DNA of 10,388 nucleotides from Sphingobacteriales bacterium (lineage in GTDB: Bacteria > Bacteroidota > Bacteroidia > Chitinophagales > UBA2359). Where the stretch lies: NCBI GenBank assembly GCA_016718845.1, contig JADKCK010000092.1, forward strand, positions 1 through 10,388, written 5' to 3'. This document shows positions 5,743-10,388 of this stretch, piece after piece (the stretch's first letter is position 1; every line of letters begins with the position of its first letter). Below the pieces are notes generated by a model. That model ran no database searches. It was not told the DNA's origin and was given only the letters and a program-made list of their open reading frames with translations. The translations under genes and the position numbers were made by a program.

Positions 5743-6720
5743 ATGGCACTTGGCACACGAGATACTACCAGCCTTGTAACCCTTACCGGCTGGGATGCGG
5801 CGGAACTGCGCAAATTCGCACTGGCTGACGGCACTACCTACGATCAGGTAGTTGCGCAGATCAACATTGCGATGGGCGCACTGAATGCAGAACTTTACAA
5901 CAATCCCTTGTATGGCACTCTGGCCAGCTACACCGACCAGCCCGACATTGAGTACAACATGGGCGCATCTGCCGGTATGGAGTTGCACACTGAGTACGGT
6001 ATGCCCGACAACCAGCGCGCCATTACTGAAGGGCACATGCTGCCCCTTCAGAAGTGGGATCGTGGCCTCGGCTGGACGTGGGATTACCTGAAGGATGCCC
6101 GCCTCAATCAGATTCAGGCGGACATTGCGCTTGGCATTCAGGACATTCGCGACCGCTGGCGGGTGCAGTTGTTTACGCGCCTTCTTAAGCGTGGCGATGA
6201 CAGCGGCGCAGCCAACGGGCTTGGCACTTCGGGCCTTTCGCCGGGCTTTGCCACCACAGCCGGCAGCACGGGCGTTGACTTTACGCCCCCGACATTCGGC
6301 GGCTCGACTTTCAGCAGCACGCATGAGCATTATGTCCCCATTGCCGGCGGTGCATTCACGGCAGCGGTCTTCCAGGACATCCGCGCCGAACTGCGCGAGC
6401 ACGGCCACATGGCCCCCTACGATGTGCTGATTGGCATCTCTGACGAGACTACGGTGCGCGGCTTGACTGGCTTCGTACCTGTGGCTCAGCAGCAGGTGGC
6501 CTATGGCACGTCTGTCTCCCTTGCCACATTCCAGGCTGAGGATGACGAGCGTTCCGGCAGCTACTACATCGGCATTATCGAAGATTGCCGGGTGCGTGTT
6601 GTGCCGGGTATGCCTCAGTACTACGGCTTTGGCTACAAGACATACGGCATGAACAACCCCGCAATCCGCTGCGCGTGCGTGTGGAGCGCGGGCGTTCAAT
6701 GCCCATGTTTACGGCCATGA
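5743..6720 (+). CDS. Major capsid protein, main part (frame broken near the C-terminus)
   Basis: This is the shell protein of the phage head. The 325-residue frame opens after GGGAGG (gggaggctgaataATG). It has helical segments (AQINIAMGALNAELY; LNQIQADIALGIQDIRDRW), a Gly/Ser/Thr-rich loop, and AAVFQDIRAELREHGHMAPY followed by DVLIGISDETTVRG. The order is scaffold, decoration, capsid, as expected for an HK97-fold capsid gene. At residue 306 (CCC, 6658-6660) the conserved sequence leaves this frame; the last 19 residues here (AIRCACVWSAG and onward) do not look like capsid sequence. The true C-terminus is in the -1 frame (next entry). Restoring one C in the CCCC run at 6657-6660 gives about 373 residues. 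Confidence 0.88.
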   Translation: MALGTRDTTSLVTLTGWDAAELRKFALADGTTYDQVVAQINIAMGALNAELYNNPLYGTLASYTDQPDIEYNMGASAGMELHTEYGMPDNQRAITEGHMLPLQKWDRGLGWTWDYLKDARLNQIQADIALGIQDIRDRWRVQLFTRLLKRGDDSGAANGLGTSGLSPGFATTAGSTGVDFTPPTFGGSTFSSTHEHYVPIAGGAFTAAVFQDIRAELREHGHMAPYDVLIGISDETTVRGLTGFVPVAQQQVAYGTSVSLATFQAEDDERSGSYYIGIIEDCRVRVVPGMPQYYGFGYKTYGMNNPAIRCACVWSAGVQCPCLRP

Positions 6721-6863
6721 CGAATCCGAAGTCTGGGCGTGGTTACTACCCGATTCAGCAGCTCATTCTGTACGGCGAATTTGGCGTAGGCGTAGGCGAC
6801 CGCACGAACGGTACACCGCGCTACGTGAACAACGCCGCGTGGAGTGACGGTACACCCACTTAG
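6660..6863 (+). CDS. Major capsid protein, C-terminal part (second half of the broken frame)
   Basis: From 6660 the -1 frame reads RNPLRVRVERGRSMPMF, then NPKSGRGYYPIQQLILYGEF, GVGVGDRTNGTPRYVNNA and stops at TAG 6861-6863. This is the natural continuation of YGFGYKTYGMNNP in the previous entry and provides the last strands of the capsid P-domain. The segment has no ribosome-binding site of its own, so it is not a separate gene. The break coincides with a C homopolymer: five C's instead of four would restore one frame. No canonical XXXYYYZ slip site is present, so I prefer a sequencing or assembly error, or a recent mutation, over programmed frameshifting. Confidence 0.85.
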   Translation, partial: RNPLRVRVERGRSMPMFTAMTNPKSGRGYYPIQQLILYGEFGVGVGDRTNGTPRYVNNAAWSDGTPT

Positions 6864-6871
6864 TCGCTGTC

Positions 6872-6896
6872 AGCCCTCTTTATAGCGGGGGCTTTT
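6872..6896 (+). terminator. Terminator-like hairpin after the capsid gene
   Basis: AGCCCTC (6872-6878) pairs with GGGGGCT (6887-6893), seven base pairs with one G-T wobble, around an eight-base loop, followed by a run of four T's (6893-6896). It lies eight bases after the capsid stop. The T tract is short, so it may be a partial terminator that lowers expression of neck and tail genes relative to capsid. Confidence 0.6.
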
Positions 6897-6903
6897 GCGC
6901 AGC

Positions 6904-6925
6904 AGGGGCTGGGTATCCAGCCCCT
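6904..6925 (+). repeat. Perfect 9-bp hairpin in the capsid-connector gap
   Basis: AGGGGCTGG (6904-6912) and CCAGCCCCT (6917-6925) form a perfect 9-bp stem with a four-base GTAT loop. No T run follows, so it is not a typical terminator. It may protect or process the mRNA between capsid and connector genes. Confidence 0.7.
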
Positions 6926-6929
6926 ATGC

Positions 6930-6948
6930 GCGCAATTGAGGATTGCGC
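6930..6948 (+). promoter_or_regulatory. Hairpin presenting the connector ribosome-binding site in its loop
   Basis: GCGCAAT (6930-6936) pairs with ATTGCGC (6942-6948), leaving TGAGG as the loop. GAGG (6938-6941) is the Shine-Dalgarno site, eight bases before the ATG at 6950. The stem may hold the site exposed or restrict it, and so tune translation of the connector gene. Confidence 0.5.
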
Positions 6949-6949
6949 A

Positions 6950-7405
6950 ATGGCTTACGGAACAACAGCGGGTGTTGCCGCACGAATCCCAGGGGTAGGG
7001 CTTAATGTTCTGAGCACACCCGACACCAGCCAGGTGGACACATTCCTGGCACAGGGTGCGGCGCAGATTGACCGCAAGCTGGCAGGGGCGGGCTACGCAA
7101 CGCCGGTAATCGCAAACGCACTGCTATACCCCGAGCTTGTGGCGCTGAATGAACTGTACGCAGCGGCGCAAGCCTTGCGCGCCCGTGGGCTGGATAGTGT
7201 CAGTGGGGCGGGTGAAATGCGCAGCGATGTTTGGATGCGCGAGTTTGCGGCGCAACTCAATGACATGGTGCGCTCTGACTTGACGGGTGCAGGCGTGGCA
7301 CAGGCGACGGTAACGGGCGTGCGTTCGCAACGGGTGCGGGGCACGCAACTGCGGCGCATTGACGGCTACAGCCGCAACACCTACCCGCTGGAGCCCGGCG
7401 AATGA
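6950..7405 (+). CDS. Head-tail connector (adaptor) protein
   Basis: The start at 6950 is chosen over an in-frame ATG at 6926 because GAGG sits eight bases before it and because MAYGTTAGVAARIPG is a typical start for this family. The 151-residue protein continues with TPDTSQVDTFLAQGAAQIDR (residues 24-43) and a LAGAGYATPV motif, then two helices (NALLYPELVALNELYAAAQA; VWMREFAAQLNDMV). This is the build of gp6/gp15-like adaptors that bind below the portal after packaging. The C-terminus is basic and loop-rich. It is separated from the capsid gene by three hairpins and overlaps the next gene as ATGA. Confidence 0.72.
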   Translation: MAYGTTAGVAARIPGVGLNVLSTPDTSQVDTFLAQGAAQIDRKLAGAGYATPVIANALLYPELVALNELYAAAQALRARGLDSVSGAGEMRSDVWMREFAAQLNDMVRSDLTGAGVAQATVTGVRSQRVRGTQLRRIDGYSRNTYPLEPGE

Positions 7406-7854
7406 GCGACGTAAGCACGCAGGTTGCGGCGCTGGTTGCCACGCTGCAAGCGGCCTTGCCCGAGATTGACTCGGCCAGCACGGCGGGCTATTTGCCGGCC
7501 ATTGACACGCAGAGCGTTGCCCTGATTGCCACGGCGCTGGGGCATACGGACGATGGCTATATCTATTCAATGGGCTGGATGCACGCCGTGCATCGGGTGC
7601 GCCTGGAGTTCTGGGTCAAGTTCGACGTGGGCGACACAGCGACGGGCATTGCGCTTGTGCGTGACATCGGCTATCGGGCCATGCGTGCGCTCGTTGCGCA
7701 GGACGGTGCAGGCGGTTACACGCTCTATGCAACAGAGGGCGGGGCCGCAATGACGGGTGCAGTCGACCCGACGCCGCTCGACCCCGGCAACAGTGGCATT
7801 CCATTCCTGCGCTACACGCTGACGGTTGCCGTCATGCAAAAGGAGGTTGTTTGA
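7402..7854 (+). CDS. Tail terminator / neck protein (putative)
   Basis: This 150-residue protein starts within the preceding stop (ATGA). Its layout is an N-terminal helix (STQVAALVATLQAALPEIDS), a Pro-containing linker, strands with alternating charged and hydrophobic residues (HRVRLEFWVKFDV), a helix (GIALVRDIGYRAMRALVAQ), and a final strand (PFLRYTLTVAVMQKEVV). This matches small alpha/beta tail terminator proteins (lambda gpU / SPP1 gp17 type) that cap the tail tube and join it to the neck. The assignment rests on layout and on position between connector and tail tube; a neck stopper is the alternative. Confidence 0.6.
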   Translation: MSDVSTQVAALVATLQAALPEIDSASTAGYLPAIDTQSVALIATALGHTDDGYIYSMGWMHAVHRVRLEFWVKFDVGDTATGIALVRDIGYRAMRALVAQDGAGGYTLYATEGGAAMTGAVDPTPLDPGNSGIPFLRYTLTVAVMQKEVV

Positions 7855-8033
7855 TGCTCAAGTATCTGGGAGGCGGCTACATTCCCGGTGTTCCGGCGCG
7901 TGACCTGACCGATGAGGAAGAGAAGGAACACGGCGCGCTGATTGAGGCAGAGGAAAAGGCGTCCGGCTTCAAGTTGTACGGCAAGCCCGTTGCAAAGCCG
8001 GTTAAGGACGCCCCCGCGGGCGGCAAGGAGTAA
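7854..8033 (+). CDS. Conserved-looking 59-residue phage protein of unknown function
   Basis: The ATG at 7854 overlaps the previous stop as TGATG, with AAGGAGG (7840-7846) seven bases upstream, one of the strongest ribosome-binding sites in the window. The product begins MLKYLGGGYIPGVPARDLTD, then has a charged helix (EEEKEHGALIEAEEKASG) and a Pro/Lys-rich tail (KPVAKPVKDAPAGGKE). I recall the GGG-x-IPGVPARDLT pattern from small proteins in other phage neck regions, but no function is known to me. It has no membrane segment or signal peptide. The position before the tail tube gene suggests a role in tail or neck assembly. Confidence 0.75.
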   Translation: MLKYLGGGYIPGVPARDLTDEEEKEHGALIEAEEKASGFKLYGKPVAKPVKDAPAGGKE

Positions 8034-8036
8034 CAC

Positions 8037-9023
8037 ATGGCATACGGTTCGTTCTATCACAACAAGATTCAACTTGGGCGAGAAAGCACACCAGGCACGG
8101 CGGTCAACGCCACGGTTATCTGGCGCGGTGGCTTTTCGGCCATTGCCGACGAACGCCAGCGCGAAATTGTCGACGAACAGATCGGCGTGCTGGTCAACGC
8201 CGAACGCGTGTACGACAAGAGCTATCTGGCGCGGCTGGCCATGCCAGCGACGCCGCTCACATTTGAGCAAGTGCCGCACTTGCTGGAGGCTGGCGTCAAG
8301 ACGGCCACGCCAACAGGCGTTGGGCCATATGTCTATGCCTACGCCATTCCCACGGGCAACACCGTCAACACGATCAAGACCTACACGGTGGAGGCGCACA
8401 ACGTCAGCGTTGTTGCTGACGGGCGCGAGATGTACCACTCCTTTGTTGAGGAAATGACGTTCGACGCCAAAGCCGGCGAAGCCTGGCAGATGTCGGCCAA
8501 CTGGGTAGGGCGCACGCCCACGGCCACCACGCCAACCACGCTGACCACGCTGCAAACGGTTGAAGAAGCCTTGTTGATGCGGACGAAAGTCTACATTGAC
8601 GCGAGCGGCGGCACGATGGGCACTTCGCAAAAGAGCGGCGTGCTCATGGGCGCAAGCGTCAAGGTGAAGACCGGCCTCGTGCCCGTGATGACAGGCGACG
8701 GCAACATGTACTACACGACAACCAAGTTCACGCGGCCTGAAGTGACTTTCAGCCTTACGCTTGAACTGGAGTCGGGCGGCATTGTGGGCGCAGAGCGCAC
8801 GGCCTACGAAGCGAACAATGTGCGGCTCATTCGCCTGTTGTGCGAAGGCTCGGGTACATCCAAATTCCAGATGGACTTTGCCGCCAAGTACGACAAGATC
8901 AACGACTACAGCAACAGCAATGGCAACACGACTGTGCAGATTGACGGCCATGCTGTGTACAGCAGCACCGACGCGCAGTACTTCACGGCCACAGTGACCA
9001 ACAGTCTGGCGGCGATTCCGTGA
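8037..9023 (+). CDS. Major tail tube protein
   Basis: This 328-residue protein follows the small protein by three bases, with AAGGAG shortly upstream of the ATG. It starts MAYGSFYHNKIQLGRESTPG, then TAVNATVIWRGG, the GxEStxGTAV opening common in siphovirus tail tube proteins (Phage_tube_2-like). The body alternates beta strands with Thr/Gly loops (TFEQVPHLLEAGVKTATPTG; VSVVADGREMYHSFVEEMTF; TRPEVTFSLTLELESGG). Hexamers of such proteins stack to form the tail tube around the tape measure. Its place directly before the frameshifting chaperones and tape measure is the canonical order. Confidence 0.85.
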   Translation: MAYGSFYHNKIQLGRESTPGTAVNATVIWRGGFSAIADERQREIVDEQIGVLVNAERVYDKSYLARLAMPATPLTFEQVPHLLEAGVKTATPTGVGPYVYAYAIPTGNTVNTIKTYTVEAHNVSVVADGREMYHSFVEEMTFDAKAGEAWQMSANWVGRTPTATTPTTLTTLQTVEEALLMRTKVYIDASGGTMGTSQKSGVLMGASVKVKTGLVPVMTGDGNMYYTTTKFTRPEVTFSLTLELESGGIVGAERTAYEANNVRLIRLLCEGSGTSKFQMDFAAKYDKINDYSNSNGNTTVQIDGHAVYSSTDAQYFTATVTNSLAAIP

Positions 9024-9337
9024 GTGACTTCTACGCTGAGCAAACAGTTGTGGTGGATTTGGGCGGCGGCAACAAGGCCACGCTGCGCAAACTGACATAC
9101 GGCGAATTCTCGGAAATCCTGTCAGCGGCGCGGCTGGCAGGTGGAGAGATTGACGGCGTGAAGTACAGCCGCAAGCAGGCCGAAATGGGCCTTGTGGCAT
9201 GGGAGGGGCCGGGCTTTGGTGGCAAGCCGGCCACCGTGGAGAACTTTAGGGCGCTGCCCGTGCGCATTGGCAACAAGCTCGCCACGGCTGCGGCCACGCT
9301 CAATCAGGACGTGAGCGAAGACGAGGGAAACGCATAA
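9020..9337 (+). CDS. Tail assembly chaperone, short form (lambda gpG analogue)
   Basis: Translation starts at GTG 9020, overlapping the tail tube stop as GTGA. The 105-residue product (SDFYAEQTVVVDLGGGNKAT at the start) has a beta hairpin, a helix with LTYGEFSEILSAARLAGGE, and an acidic C-terminus (VSEDEGNA), typical of gpG-like chaperones that bind the tape measure and recruit tube subunits. It is not part of the finished virion in known systems. The last codons contain the slip site G-GGA-AAC (9325-9331), and the stop follows at 9335-9337, so a minority of ribosomes should shift to the -1 frame and make the longer form. Confidence 0.85.
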   Translation: MSDFYAEQTVVVDLGGGNKATLRKLTYGEFSEILSAARLAGGEIDGVKYSRKQAEMGLVAWEGPGFGGKPATVENFRALPVRIGNKLATAAATLNQDVSEDEGNA

Positions 9338-9383
9338 GGCGGGGCTACGAATTAACAATCGTGCATGGCGTGCGTAGCTCCGC
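9325..9383 (+). promoter_or_regulatory. Programmed -1 ribosomal frameshift signal
   Basis: The heptamer GGGAAAC (9325-9331) sits in the correct phase (gag GGA AAC gca taa). After a seven-base spacer comes an 11-bp stem: 9339-9349 (GCGGGGCTACG) pairs with 9373-9383 (CGTAGCTCCGC) with one G-U pair, closing a 23-base loop. The zero-frame stop lies in the spacer. Slip site, spacer and stem all match the arrangement used by lambda G/GT-type genes, where the slip site is GGGAAAG. Confidence 0.88.
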
Positions 9384-9582
9384 GCCGTATATGGCAGAGG
9401 CGGACAAAGAAGCACTACAGGCGGGACGGTACGGGATGGCAATTAGCATCATGCGTGAAATGGGGTGGAGCTGGCAGCAACTACAGGCCACCCCATTTGA
9501 TTTGGTGCAGGAGTTGGTGATTCGCCTTGCCGGTGAGGGTGAAGCGCACGAACAGAAGCGGGCGCTCGAGGGGAACAAATGA
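9331..9582 (+). CDS. Tail assembly chaperone, frameshift extension (lambda gpT analogue)
   Basis: This frame is read after a -1 slip at 9325-9331 and adds 83 residues to the first 104 of the short form, giving a fusion of about 187 residues. The extension starts RIRRGYELTIVHGVRSSAPY, then has helices (EADKEALQAGRYGMAISIMR; SWQQLQATPFDLVQELVIRL) with the GWSWQQLQATP turn usual in this domain. The frame is open well upstream into the short-form gene. Possible internal starts (GTG 9361, ATG 9391) lack a Shine-Dalgarno site, so independent initiation is unlikely. The stop overlaps the tape measure ATG as ATGA. In lambda the fusion binds the tail tube protein through the T part. Confidence 0.85.
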   Translation, partial: RIRRGYELTIVHGVRSSAPYMAEADKEALQAGRYGMAISIMREMGWSWQQLQATPFDLVQELVIRLAGEGEAHEQKRALEGNK

Positions 9583-10388
9583 CAGACATCCCACTGCGAT
9601 GGGTGGGAACCGACGCCACAGGCGCGGCGGCATCCTCCGTAAAAAAGAACATCGATTCCGTTGGCAAAGCGGCGACCGGCGCGCAGGGCGGCGTGAAGGG
9701 CTTGTCGGATGCAATGGGCAAGATGGCCCCTGCCGGCAAGACTGCGCAGGGCGCTTTGTCGGGCATGGAATCCGCAGCAAAGAGCTTGCTCGGCGGCTTG
9801 GGCGGCGTCGCTGCGGCAATGGGCGTGGGTGCTGTCGTTGGCTTTGGCGGGATGATGGTTGGCGCGGCTGTGGAGATGGGAAAGGCCGCGGAAGCAAGCG
9901 ACCGACTGCGCACCTCATTTGACGGGCTGGCGACACAGGCCGGAACCAGCGGCAGCGAGATTATCAGCCGTTTGCAGCAGGCAAGCGGTGGCGCGATTGC
10001 TGAATATGACCTTATGCTTGCAGCCAACAAAGCGATGATGCTGGGCGTTGCCAGCAGCGCCGACGAAATGGGCAAGCTCATGGAGATTGCGCGCACACGT
10101 GGCAGCGCAATGGGCCTGAGCGCAACGCAGGCATTCGACGACCTTGTGACTGGCCTCGGGCGCGGCTCTGCGCTGATCCTTGACAATCTGGGCATCATGG
10201 TGGACGCCGAAGCCACCAACGAAGCGTATGCCGAAAGCATTGGCAAGACCGTCGCGCAACTAAGCGAACAGGAGAAAAAGCAGGCGCTTGTCAACGCCAC
10301 GCTGAAAGAGGCGACGGGGCAGGCCATGCCCGCGGCCAGCGCATATGAGCGCATGGGCGCGGCGATGGCGGACATGAAGGTTGAACTG
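9579..10388 (+). CDS. Tail tape measure protein (5' part; runs off the right edge)
   Basis: The ATG at 9579 overlaps the chaperone stop as ATGA; AGGGG sits just upstream. The visible 270 residues start MTDIPLRWVGTDATGAAASS. They have an amphipathic, Ala/Gly/Lys-rich N-terminus, a hydrophobic Gly-rich segment (about 70-98, GGLGGVAAAMGVGAVVGFGG), and then the conserved tape measure domain: YDLMLAANKAMMLGVASSAD (about 143-162), LMEIARTRGSAMGLSATQAF, DDLVTGLGRGSALILDNLGI (about 187-206). Tape measure proteins set tail length and pass into the host membrane at ejection. The frame remains open at base 10388, so most of the gene is outside the window. Confidence 0.92.
   Translation, partial: MTDIPLRWVGTDATGAAASSVKKNIDSVGKAATGAQGGVKGLSDAMGKMAPAGKTAQGALSGMESAAKSLLGGLGGVAAAMGVGAVVGFGGMMVGAAVEMGKAAEASDRLRTSFDGLATQAGTSGSEIISRLQQASGGAIAEYDLMLAANKAMMLGVASSADEMGKLMEIARTRGSAMGLSATQAFDDLVTGLGRGSALILDNLGIMVDAEATNEAYAESIGKTVAQLSEQEKKQALVNATLKEATGQAMPAASAYERMGAAMADMKVEL

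Noticed and set aside
6654..6680. Programmed -1 frameshift in the capsid gene
   Set aside because: There is no XXXYYYZ heptamer (the codons are AAC CCC) and no convincing spaced stem, unlike the signal at 9325-9383. The unshifted product would lack conserved core strands, so an indel at the C run is simpler.
5149..6699. 516-residue open frame on the minus strand
   Set aside because: It lies antisense to the scaffold end, the decoration gene and the capsid gene, all well supported. The product is rich in Ala, Arg, Cys and His without recognisable domains, as expected for the shadow of GC-rich genes.
7812..9200. 462-residue open frame on the minus strand
   Set aside because: It is antisense to the small protein and the tail tube gene. 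Its composition (Arg, His, Cys, Val) is typical of an antisense shadow, and it would cut across the coupled + strand genes.
921..10335. Repeated CCGCGG (12 by eye) and CTCGAG (7 by eye) palindromes
   Set aside because: In GC-rich coding DNA with frequent Ala-Ala and Leu-Glu codon pairs these counts are only modestly above expectation. They lie in genes with no spacing pattern.
9449..10375. 308-residue open frame on the minus strand
   Set aside because: It is antisense to the tape measure gene; Ala/Ser/Pro low complexity mirrors Gly/Ala codons on the + strand.
1..10388. tRNA genes, CRISPR arrays, insertion sequences, att sites or defence genes
   Set aside because: None was seen on either strand. 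The window is filled with + strand phage structural genes, and no gap exceeds about 130 bases.

Overview
The window is the head-and-tail structural module of a tailed bacteriophage with siphovirus (long non-contractile tail) architecture, either a phage contig or an integrated prophage. All genes lie on the + strand, are tightly packed, often overlap at ATGA, TGATG, TAATG or GTGA junctions, and most have clear Shine-Dalgarno sites, so the host is a bacterium. The DNA is GC-rich. Nothing in the sequence identifies the host, and no integrase, att site, tRNA or host gene is present to show whether it is integrated.

Layout. (1) 1-131: tail of an upstream reading frame and a promoter-like element. 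(2) 132-1724: DNA packaging, with a small terminase carrying an HTH and a large terminase whose frame is broken near 1407. (3) 1725-3278: SPP1-type portal, followed by a split small protein (3199-3367), a Mu F/SPP1 gp7-like head morphogenesis protein (3364-4182) and an HK97 gp10-like protein (4182-4640). (4) 4645-4712: a strong intrinsic terminator running straight into a promoter-like element that resembles the one upstream of the terminase. (5) 4762-6863: scaffold, DUF2190-like decoration protein and HK97-fold major capsid protein, the last frameshifted at a C run near 6660. (6) 6872-6948: three consecutive hairpins, the first terminator-like, the third carrying a ribosome-binding site in its loop. 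(7) 6950-10388: head-tail connector, tail terminator, 59-residue conserved-looking small protein, tail tube, two tail-assembly chaperones joined by a programmed -1 frameshift, and the start of the tape measure protein, which runs off the right edge.

How the genes work together: scaffold and decoration protein help the capsid protein assemble on the portal; the gp7-like protein joins the procapsid; terminase fills it with DNA; connector, gp10-like protein and tail terminator form the neck; tube subunits polymerise around the tape measure with help of the two chaperones. No prohead protease is visible, so head assembly appears to use a separate scaffold.

The gene content is ordinary. The most notable observations are a near-textbook frameshift cassette in the chaperone genes (GGGAAAC, 7-nt spacer, 11-bp stem), a promoter-like element repeated at two operon heads, the hairpin cluster before the connector gene, and three single-base frame breaks (terminase, small protein, capsid) that look like sequencing or assembly errors, or else early decay. 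I did not find a convincing new biological system.
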